Positions 33,173-38,918 of a DNA stretch of 38,918 nt are shown in pieces. The stretch comes from Mogibacterium pumilum (GTDB lineage: Bacteria; Bacillota; Clostridia; Peptostreptococcales; Anaerovoracaceae), in the NCBI RefSeq assembly GCF_002243385.1, contig NZ_CP016199.1, forward strand, positions 932,719-971,636, given 5' to 3'. A program made the translations under genes and the position numbers. Under the pieces are notes generated by a model that had not been told where the DNA came from, did no database searches, and was given only the letters and a program-made list of their open reading frames with translations. The stretch's first letter is position 1, and every line of letters begins with the position of its first letter.

Positions 33173-34564
33173 ATGATACATCAGTATAAACTAAACGGAT
33201 ATAACATAGTGATGGATGTGAATAGCGGCGCTGTTCACTCCGTAGATGAGGTGGCATATGATATCATTTCCCTCTATGACAAGAGCATGGGGAGAGATGA
33301 AATTGCTTCCGAGATAAAGGTTAAATACAGCGAAGTTACTGACAGTGATATCGATGAAACACTTGCAGATATCGAGGAACTTAAGGCTGAGAAACTGCTT
33401 TTTTCAGATGATCCATTTGAAGAAATCGCTGGCGAACTCAAAATTAAGCAGTCGGTGCTTAAGGCAATATGTCTTCACGTAGCTCACGGATGCAACATGG
33501 ACTGCAAATACTGTTTTGCAGGTAAAGGTGAGTACAGCGGCAAAGCTGGAATAATGTCTCTCGAGGTTGGCAAAAAAGCACTCGATTTCCTGGTAGAAAA
33601 TTCGGGAAGCCGTAAGAATCTTGAAGTTGACTTCTTTGGTGGTGAACCGCTTCTAAACTGGGACGTATGCAAGGAGCTTGTTGCATACGGCAGAGAACTT
33701 GAGAAGAAACACAATAAGCACTTTAATTTCACGCTCACCACGAATGGCGTTCTGATTGATGACGAGGTGATCGAGTTTGCGGATAGAGAGTGTAGCAACG
33801 TCGTGCTGAGTATGGATGGACGCCGTAAAACTCATGATTTTATGCGCACTAGCAAGGATGGCAATGGCACATACGATAAGATTATTGAGAAATTTAAGAA
33901 ACTAGCTGACGATAGGGGACAGAAACAGTACTATATGCGAGGAACGTATACTGCGCACAATAAGGATTTTGCGGCAGACGTTCTGGCGATGGCTGACCTC
34001 GGATTTAAGGAGACGAGTATTGAGCCTGTTGTCAGTGATCCAAGTTCGGATTACGCGCTTCACGATGAAGATTTGTCTGTTTTAAAGGACCAGTATGAGA
34101 AGTTAGCTGTTGAGATGCTGGAGCGAGAGAAGAGAGGCGAAGGCTTTAACTTCTATCACTACACAGTTGATTTAACTGGTGGACCGTGCATCTATAAGCG
34201 TGTCAGTGGCTGTGGTGTAGGAACGGAATACCTTGCGGTTACACCTTCAGGAGATCTTTATCCATGTCATCAGTTCGTTGGAGACGATGATTATAAGGTT
34301 GGAAATGTCTATGATGGAATTCAGAATCGTGAAATAATCGATGGTTTTAGACACAATAACAACCTTTACACAAGAGACAAGTGTCGTAGCTGTTTCGCTA
34401 AACTGTACTGCTCTGGTGGCTGTGCGGCAAACAATTTTCACACCAACGGAGACATCAATAAGGTCTATGACTTCGGCTGTGAGCTTCATAAGAAGAGAAT
34501 TGAGTGCGCACTCATGCTAAAGGTTGCAGAAGAAGAGCTCGGTATCGAGCGTGTATCAGAATAG
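33173..34564 (+). CDS. SCIFF peptide radical SAM maturase (thioether-forming, SPASM)
   Basis: Forms thioether cross-links in the SCIFF precursor using SAM and three [4Fe-4S] clusters. The 463-residue protein begins with a PqqD-like leader-binding domain (about 1-80; IHQYKLNGYNIVMDVNSGAVH is the family's usual start). The radical SAM cluster motif is CNMDCKYC (Cys107, Cys111, Cys114), with DFFGGEPLLNW following. The C-terminal SPASM domain has GPCIYKR, GCGVGTEYLAVTPSGDLYPCHQF and CRSCFAKLYCSGGC...CELH. All cluster cysteines expected are present, so the enzyme looks complete even though its substrate is a variant. ATG 33173 has a poor ribosome binding site (AAGG 18 bases away), which would also keep expression low. 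Its 3' end overlaps the convergent AEC gene by nine bases. Confidence 0.93.
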   Translation: MIHQYKLNGYNIVMDVNSGAVHSVDEVAYDIISLYDKSMGRDEIASEIKVKYSEVTDSDIDETLADIEELKAEKLLFSDDPFEEIAGELKIKQSVLKAICLHVAHGCNMDCKYCFAGKGEYSGKAGIMSLEVGKKALDFLVENSGSRKNLEVDFFGGEPLLNWDVCKELVAYGRELEKKHNKHFNFTLTTNGVLIDDEVIEFADRECSNVVLSMDGRRKTHDFMRTSKDGNGTYDKIIEKFKKLADDRGQKQYYMRGTYTAHNKDFAADVLAMADLGFKETSIEPVVSDPSSDYALHDEDLSVLKDQYEKLAVEMLEREKRGEGFNFYHYTVDLTGGPCIYKRVSGCGVGTEYLAVTPSGDLYPCHQFVGDDDYKVGNVYDGIQNREIIDGFRHNNNLYTRDKCRSCFAKLYCSGGCAANNFHTNGDINKVYDFGCELHKKRIECALMLKVAEEELGIERVSE

Positions 34565-35518
34565 GTGGCTGATAATCATAATCCATATTGGAAGTGTTAT
34601 CATTGATAGCATCGTAGACATAGCTACGGCTTCTGACATAAGCTTAGTATCTTTGTGTTCACCTGCGGCTAGAGCTACGCCGAGCACAGCGCTAGGGTAG
34701 GTAAATGATAGAGCTATAGTGAGCTTTAAGATGTTGTTTAGTGGCAGAAACCAAACTGTAATGACTGCAAGCGTTGGTTCTAGGACTAGACACACCAGGC
34801 TTGATAAGATAAGATCTTTATCCGTGATAAGCGCTCTGAAATTGCAATCTCCAAGCTGGATACCGATGATAATCATAGATATTGGAATAGTCGTATCACC
34901 GATAGTTGATATGGAATCCATAACTGGAGTTGGAATTTTTATACCAGAAAAGAGAGCTAAAAACGAACATATATAGACAATTGTCACGACGTTTTTGAAC
35001 GGCTTGATAATTGTCTCTTTGCTTATAGTTTTACTTTTGCCAGAGCTATCCTTGCTTTCACCTAGATTCAGCTGAATCATACAACCTATAAAAAGATATA
35101 GGTTACAGGCGATATTCTGAATTACTGAATAATAAAGCACTACTTGACCAAATACGGAGCGAGCGATGGGGAATCCCATAAAACCTGAATTGCAAGTGAC
35201 CATAGCTACAGATAAAACATTTTGTTGGTCATTGGTTTTATTGCTAAATAATCTAGAAATTTTAACCGATATTGTACCGAATACAATGAACATCACTATT
35301 GAAAGAACTATTATTATAATTGTGTTTGAAAAAGTATCTGCACGTATAGAAGATTTACCGCAAATTGAGTAAATCAGAAGGCATGGGGTTGTGATGTTCA
35401 GAACGAGTGCTATCAGGTGATCGACTGCATCAGTCTCTAGTACGCGTAGTTTGTTTGCAACAAAACCTACGGCAATGTACAGAAAAATAACTAGTACTTT
35501 TGACGCTATTACTTGCAT
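34556..35518 (-). CDS. AEC-family (auxin efflux carrier-like) transporter
   Basis: An integral membrane permease of 320 residues with about ten hydrophobic segments in the two five-helix halves typical of the AEC family. Marks are the N-terminal VIFLYIAVGFVANKL, NITTPCLLIYS, VTCNSGFMGFPIARSVFG in the middle and FTYPSAVLGVALAAGEHKDT near the end. Family members move malate or other organic acids; the substrate here is unknown. The frame starts at ATG 35518 after GAGAGGA. It converges on the SCIFF maturase gene with a nine-base overlap of coding ends and no terminator between them. Confidence 0.82.
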   Translation of the reverse strand: MQVIASKVLVIFLYIAVGFVANKLRVLETDAVDHLIALVLNITTPCLLIYSICGKSSIRADTFSNTIIIIVLSIVMFIVFGTISVKISRLFSNKTNDQQNVLSVAMVTCNSGFMGFPIARSVFGQVVLYYSVIQNIACNLYLFIGCMIQLNLGESKDSSGKSKTISKETIIKPFKNVVTIVYICSFLALFSGIKIPTPVMDSISTIGDTTIPISMIIIGIQLGDCNFRALITDKDLILSSLVCLVLEPTLAVITVWFLPLNNILKLTIALSFTYPSAVLGVALAAGEHKDTKLMSEAVAMSTMLSMITLPIWIMIISHLF

Positions 35519-35637
35519 AAATATTATTGTCCTCTCTCTTATAACTTTTATATGATAACAGAGAATTGGACGTTCACCAAATTTTCATGTGTTTTATTTG
35601 TAAAGCAAAATAAAATATAAAAATGAGCAATTTCATA

Positions 35638-35646
35638 TGGTATAAT
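35638..35646 (+). promoter_or_regulatory. extended -10 promoter for rdgB
   Basis: TGG followed by TATAAT (35641-35646), about 97 bases upstream of the start codon. No good -35. The region 35519-35637 shows nothing else. Confidence 0.5.
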
Positions 35647-35742
35647 TACTATGAATTTTTGAGATTATGGGGATTAATTACATTTCTGAGTAGGTTCAGA
35701 TATGTTTATTTCAAAAAAATGGGTATTGATGAGGAGATATTA

Positions 35743-36345
35743 ATGGACAGAGTTATTTTGGCAACGCAGAACGCGGGGAAGATTCGTGAGATGCGAGAGA
35801 TTTTCTCGAAGTTCGGTATGGATGTAATTTCTCGTGATGAGATAGGGCTGCCAAAGGACGCAATCGAAGAGACAGGCACTACCTTCGAAGAGAATTCGTA
35901 TATTAAAGCTGCGGCTATAGCTAAACAATGCGATGAAATTGTTGTTGCAGATGATAGTGGTATCGCTGTTGACTGCATTGGAGGTAAACCGGGCGTATAT
36001 TCAGCAAGATTTGCTGGCGAAGGTTGCACGCCACACGATAACAATATAAAGCTTCTTCAACTGATGGAGGGAATACCTACTGAAGAAAGAGGGGCTCGCT
36101 TTATATCTGTTATAACACTCATCTTTCCAGATGGTACCAAGCTCGTTGCTCGTGGTGAGTGCGAAGGTACTATTGCTGAGGAGATGAAAGGTGAGAACGG
36201 CTTTGGATACGATCCGCTCTTTATTCCAGAAGGCTATGACAAGACTTTTGGTGAGCTGCCTGCAGAGCTCAAGAACAGAATTAGCCACAGAGCTAAGTCG
36301 CTTCTAAAGCTAGAGGAACTTATCAGTGAGCAAAGAGATAGATAG
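35743..36345 (+). CDS. rdgB: XTP/dITP pyrophosphatase (RdgB/HAM1 family)
   Basis: Hydrolyses non-canonical purine nucleoside triphosphates (ITP, dITP, XTP) to monophosphates, keeping them out of DNA and RNA. The frame is open from 35623, but ATG 35743 follows GAGGAGATATTA and gives the normal N-terminus MDRVILATQNAGK (200 residues). Visible motifs are ATQNAGK (nucleotide-binding SxNxxK type), TTFEENSYIKA, VVADDSGIAVD with the catalytic acidic residues, GVYSARFAG, ENGFGYDPLF and ISHRAKSL. All are intact. The next gene starts inside its last codons. Confidence 0.93.
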   Translation: MDRVILATQNAGKIREMREIFSKFGMDVISRDEIGLPKDAIEETGTTFEENSYIKAAAIAKQCDEIVVADDSGIAVDCIGGKPGVYSARFAGEGCTPHDNNIKLLQLMEGIPTEERGARFISVITLIFPDGTKLVARGECEGTIAEEMKGENGFGYDPLFIPEGYDKTFGELPAELKNRISHRAKSLLKLEELISEQRDR

Positions 36346-37408
36346 TATTTCAAAAGTTAATAATGATGCGTTGAAGAAAAAGAAAATTCGACTTAATAAG
36401 GATAACTTTATTAGGATTGGCTTTCATATATTTAGGCAGTTCGATGATCAATATTATGCGGGGTTCGCCGCTCAGATTGCCTATTACTTTTTCATGGCCA
36501 GCGTACCCACTCTCATAGTGCTTTCACAGGTGCTAGGAGTTTTTGACATATCATTAGATATTATAAAAAACTGGCTCAATCACAACGTGGACTCGCAGCT
36601 AAGCAGCTTCGTAATGGGATTATTCTCGGCATCATCTGTGAGGCTGGGTAATGCAGTCATGATTTTTCTTGCGTTGTGGGCCGCTTCTGCACTAGAGTTC
36701 TCGCTGTCGAGGCTAACGAGCTATACTCTCACAGAAGGTGCATACAAATTCAATTTCTTCAAAGAAAGGATTAAAGCTGTTCCGACAGCCGCGATAACAA
36801 TTTTCGCTATTGCGTTTGCTCTCGTGGTATTCGTGTACGGGGAGGACATTTTTTACAAATTATTCAATGGGGGAATCCTGGCAAGAGTTTTAATTGCATT
36901 AAAGTTACCGATTGCGGCGGTTTCATATTTTGCTATGATCACGCTAAATTACTACATTTTGCCTCTCGTAAGAGTTCCGCTTAGAGCGGTTCTACCAGGT
37001 GCTGTATTCTCGTCGTTCGGTATATTGGTTGCCACAACTATTTACGCTAAGTATATAAGCTATTCTGTAAACTATGACATACTATACGGTGCATTTGCAT
37101 CCATTGTCGCACTTATGCTGTGGTTCTATATAATTTCATGGATACTTTGCATAGGGATGATGTTCAACAAGGCTTGGGATGAAGTTATGCAGCGAGACAG
37201 ACTGAGCCATGACAAAATGATTGAATACATTGAGAAACAGTCTAGCATTCTTGGTGAAGAAAAGTCTAAGAGATACTTCGTCTCTGGTGATGACAATTAT
37301 GGTAGTGAGATCGAGACTATCGCGGTTAAGTTGAGCTGCAAATTTGTAAAGGGTTACGAAGAGGAGCTTCGTAGAGAAAAGCAGAAAAAGGCGCATCGAA
37401 AATTGTAG
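36326..37408 (+). CDS. YihY/BrkB-family membrane protein
   Basis: A 360-residue inner-membrane protein starting at GTG 36326, within the last codons of rdgB and preceded by GAGGAAC. A basic N-terminus is followed by about six membrane helices between residues 45 and 285. The family pattern includes YYAGFAAQIAYYFFMASVPTLIVL, AVMIFLALWAASALEFSLSRL, LPLVRVPLRAVLPGAVFSS and YGAFASIVALMLWFYIISWILCIGMMFN. Once called ribonuclease BN by mistake, YihY proteins have no established enzymatic role. The charged C-terminal tail (~75 residues) is cytoplasmic and lysine-rich. Confidence 0.85.
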   Translation: MSKEIDSISKVNNDALKKKKIRLNKDNFIRIGFHIFRQFDDQYYAGFAAQIAYYFFMASVPTLIVLSQVLGVFDISLDIIKNWLNHNVDSQLSSFVMGLFSASSVRLGNAVMIFLALWAASALEFSLSRLTSYTLTEGAYKFNFFKERIKAVPTAAITIFAIAFALVVFVYGEDIFYKLFNGGILARVLIALKLPIAAVSYFAMITLNYYILPLVRVPLRAVLPGAVFSSFGILVATTIYAKYISYSVNYDILYGAFASIVALMLWFYIISWILCIGMMFNKAWDEVMQRDRLSHDKMIEYIEKQSSILGEEKSKRYFVSGDDNYGSEIETIAVKLSCKFVKGYEEELRREKQKKAHRKL

Positions 37409-37438
37409 CATATAAACTTAATATATCTGATAAGTAAT

Positions 37439-37455
37439 GATGCCTAGTTGGCATC
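37439..37455 (+). other. short hairpin between the YihY and lipid kinase genes
   Basis: GATGCC (37439-37444), TAGTT, GGCATC (37450-37455), with no T-run following. Confidence 0.3.
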
Positions 37456-37482
37456 GCTCTCAGGATAACTTGAGGTAAATAT

Positions 37483-38427
37483 ATGGAAGAGCTGAAGAAT
37501 ATCGAAACTAATATCGAAGCAACTACTAAGAGAAAGAAACTGTTATTCATTCTCAATCCACGTGCAGGCACTATGCAGGCTAGCAAGCACTTGAGTGAAA
37601 TACTCCAAATATTTTCTGATTCTGGATATTTAACCACTGTTTTGACGACAACTAAGTCAGGTGATGCCAGGGATTTTGCAATTCAATATGCTAACGAGTA
37701 TGACATAATTGCTTGTGCAGGTGGAGATGGCACATACAATGAGATGATAGATGGTGTTATTTCGGTAGGTGCAAAGTGTAAAATAGGATATATACCTGCT
37801 GGCAGCACAAATGATTTTGGCGCAAGCATCGGACTATCTAAGAATACTATCGAAGCTGCAAATGCTATAGCGCACGGCGAGGCGATAACGCTTGACGTAG
37901 GTTCATTCAACGGTCAGCACTTCTCATATGTGGCTTCTTTTGGAGCTTTTACGAGTGCTTCGTATTCAGTTCCGCAGAATCTCAAAAATATTCTTGGACA
38001 TACCGCTTATGTCTTACAGGGGATTAAGGATATCGTCAGCATCAAAGCTCAGCATGTAAAAGTAATTACTGACGAGGGCATGCCAAGCGAACGAGTGATT
38101 GAAGACGACCTGGTGTTCGGTGCCGTATGTAATGCGACATCGGTAGGTGGAGTGCTTAAGCTCGATTCGTTTAGAGTTGATATGAATGATGGATTAATGG
38201 AGATATTGCTAATCAAGTCGCCTAAGAATCTGCTTGACGTCAACTCAATTGCGATGTCACTTCTTGCAAATGACCTAGATACAAAAGATATCGCTTTCTA
38301 TAGCGCAAAGACTGTCAGGTTCGAAATGGATCCCGAAGTTCCATGGACTCTCGATGGTGAGTACAAGGAAGGGGCGAGCGATATCAAGATTGAGACGGTC
38401 GTTGATGCAGTGAACATTTTGGTTTAG
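37483..38427 (+). CDS. diacylglycerol/lipid kinase (DagK/YegS family)
   Basis: Phosphorylates diacylglycerol or a related lipid, recycling it into phospholipid synthesis at the membrane. The 314-residue soluble protein starts at ATG 37483 after GAGG. It shows KKLLFILNPRAG (about 18-29), the nucleotide site CAGGDGTYNEM (GGDGT 80-84), IGYIPAGSTNDFGASIG and the C-terminal beta-domain with VPWTLDGEYKEG, whose acidic residues are metal ligands in this family. Substrate range (diacylglycerol, undecaprenol, ceramide-like) cannot be read from the sequence. It is the last ordinary gene before the IS element. Confidence 0.88.
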   Translation: MEELKNIETNIEATTKRKKLLFILNPRAGTMQASKHLSEILQIFSDSGYLTTVLTTTKSGDARDFAIQYANEYDIIACAGGDGTYNEMIDGVISVGAKCKIGYIPAGSTNDFGASIGLSKNTIEAANAIAHGEAITLDVGSFNGQHFSYVASFGAFTSASYSVPQNLKNILGHTAYVLQGIKDIVSIKAQHVKVITDEGMPSERVIEDDLVFGAVCNATSVGGVLKLDSFRVDMNDGLMEILLIKSPKNLLDVNSIAMSLLANDLDTKDIAFYSAKTVRFEMDPEVPWTLDGEYKEGASDIKIETVVDAVNILV

Positions 38428-38594
38428 ATATCAATTATTGAATAGGTTTCTTATTTTGATATGTACCCAGAATCCTGAACACATGTTATGAACTAAGTGG
38501 AACGCATGGATGTTATCCTGCACCTTACATGTGACATCTATTTTGTTTTTCGTTGTATTCTTTCATTGTTGTAATAACTTTTGTATTTATCTAG
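38428..38594. other. AT-rich intergenic DNA with no recognised feature
   Basis: I see no open frame with a ribosome binding site, no tRNA and no convincing terminator after the lipid kinase gene. It probably is the flank into which the IS element inserted. Confidence 0.4.
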
Positions 38595-38918
38595 TGGAGC
38601 GGGGGTGCGGACGTTTTTTTGGATAGCCTAGACAGCAAATCCAAGAGATCGCTTGTACTCCGCAGGGCTCAAATATCCTAACGATTTCTTGATTCTTTTT
38701 TCATTATACCAATGAAGGTATTTATCTAACTCACGTGAGAATTCCTCTATGGTCACATTTTTCCAGTCCTGGTTATAGAAGAACTCATTTTTTATTCGTC
38801 CAAATAAACCTTCGCAAGCAGCATTATCTGGAGAGCACCCTTTCTGTGACATGGATCTGGTATATCCGTTTATCTCCATCCTCTCAATCCAACCCGGCCA
38901 GCGATAGTGGCATCCTTT
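38595..38918 (-). mobile_element. IS3-family (IS150-like) insertion sequence, partial
   Basis: The 3' part of the orfB transposase gene runs into the right edge. A likely element end starts with TGGAGCGGGGGTGCGGAC at 38595-38612, beginning with the TG usual for IS3 ends and lying 33 bases beyond the transposase stop. The matching terminal repeat is outside the window, so the exact end is tentative. Confidence 0.75.
38628..38918 (-). CDS. IS3-family transposase orfB, C-terminal part
   Basis: The frame is open from the right edge (reading KGCHYRWPGWIERMEINGYT) to TAG at 38630-38628, 96 residues. The apparent ATG at 38879 is internal, since the reading frame and the family match continue upstream of it. 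SMSQKGCSPDNAACEGLFGRIKNEF contains the third acidic residue (the Glu in ACEG) of the DDE catalytic triad. HWYNEKRIKKSLGYLSPAEYK is the standard C-terminus. The first two catalytic aspartates are beyond the window, so activity cannot be judged. Confidence 0.9.
   Translation of the reverse strand, partial: KGCHYRWPGWIERMEINGYTRSMSQKGCSPDNAACEGLFGRIKNEFFYNQDWKNVTIEEFSRELDKYLHWYNEKRIKKSLGYLSPAEYKRSLGFAV

Noticed and set aside
35623-35742. N-terminal extension of RdgB
   Set aside because: The extension overlaps the promoter -10, and GAGGAG sits just before ATG 35743, where family members start.

Overview
The window looks like a chromosomal segment of a strictly anaerobic, moderately AT-rich Gram-positive bacterium of the class Clostridia. 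Pointers are strong GGAGG-type ribosome binding sites, a SCIFF-type precursor peptide with its radical SAM maturase, oxygen-sensitive class III ribonucleotide reductase (NrdD/NrdG), the [FeFe]-hydrogenase maturase HydE, a group II intron and an IS3-type element. A family XIII/Mogibacterium-like host is my guess from general protein style, not proven. Both edges lie inside mobile elements: the 3' end of a group II intron on the left and the 3' part of an IS3-family transposase gene on the right.

Layout: 1-266 intron remnant. 271-1958, three minus-strand genes for small membrane proteins of unknown function. 2112-7110, class II aldolase (fba), a nickel-pincer-cofactor protein LarC with a large His-rich insert, a HAD phosphatase, a zinc-ribbon protein and a serine acetyltransferase. 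7155-13910, a dense plus-strand run: an EF-G/Tet-like GTPase fused to a YacP/Rae1-like nuclease, endonuclease IV, PrmA, and a bifunctional homoserine acyltransferase-aspartokinase. 14029-17657, a DUF1858-DUF438-PAS protein behind an activator-type promoter, a secreted NlpC/P60 peptidase, and DUF4234 and DUF2752 membrane proteins. 17788-18975 (minus), an iron-dependent alcohol dehydrogenase. 19147-24421, nrdD, a YgjP-like metalloprotease, nrdG and cardiolipin synthase. 24559-24993 (minus), an OhrR-like regulator, divergent from hydE. 26355-32832, a malate/lactate-type dehydrogenase, gap, a stand-alone alpha subunit of ADP-forming acyl-CoA synthetase, an unknown membrane-anchored protein, and a universal-stress domain with a long acidic tail. 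32872-34564, the SCIFF peptide and its maturase. 34556-35518 (minus), an AEC transporter. 35743-38427, RdgB, a YihY-family membrane protein and a lipid kinase. 38595-38918, the IS3 element.

The metabolic genes fit a fermenting anaerobe: glycolysis (fba, gap), alcohol and hydroxyacid dehydrogenases, a subunit linked to substrate-level phosphorylation, hydrogenase maturation and anaerobic dNTP synthesis. The points that most deserve a second look are: a SCIFF peptide lacking the cysteine that donates the known thioether, with its acceptor Thr also changed; the MetA-aspartokinase fusion; the translational GTPase-nuclease fusion; a near-identical dyad over the -10 boxes of nrdD and nrdG; a CRP/FNR-type dyad near -41 of the DUF438 gene; and the His-rich, possibly frameshift-prone insert in LarC.
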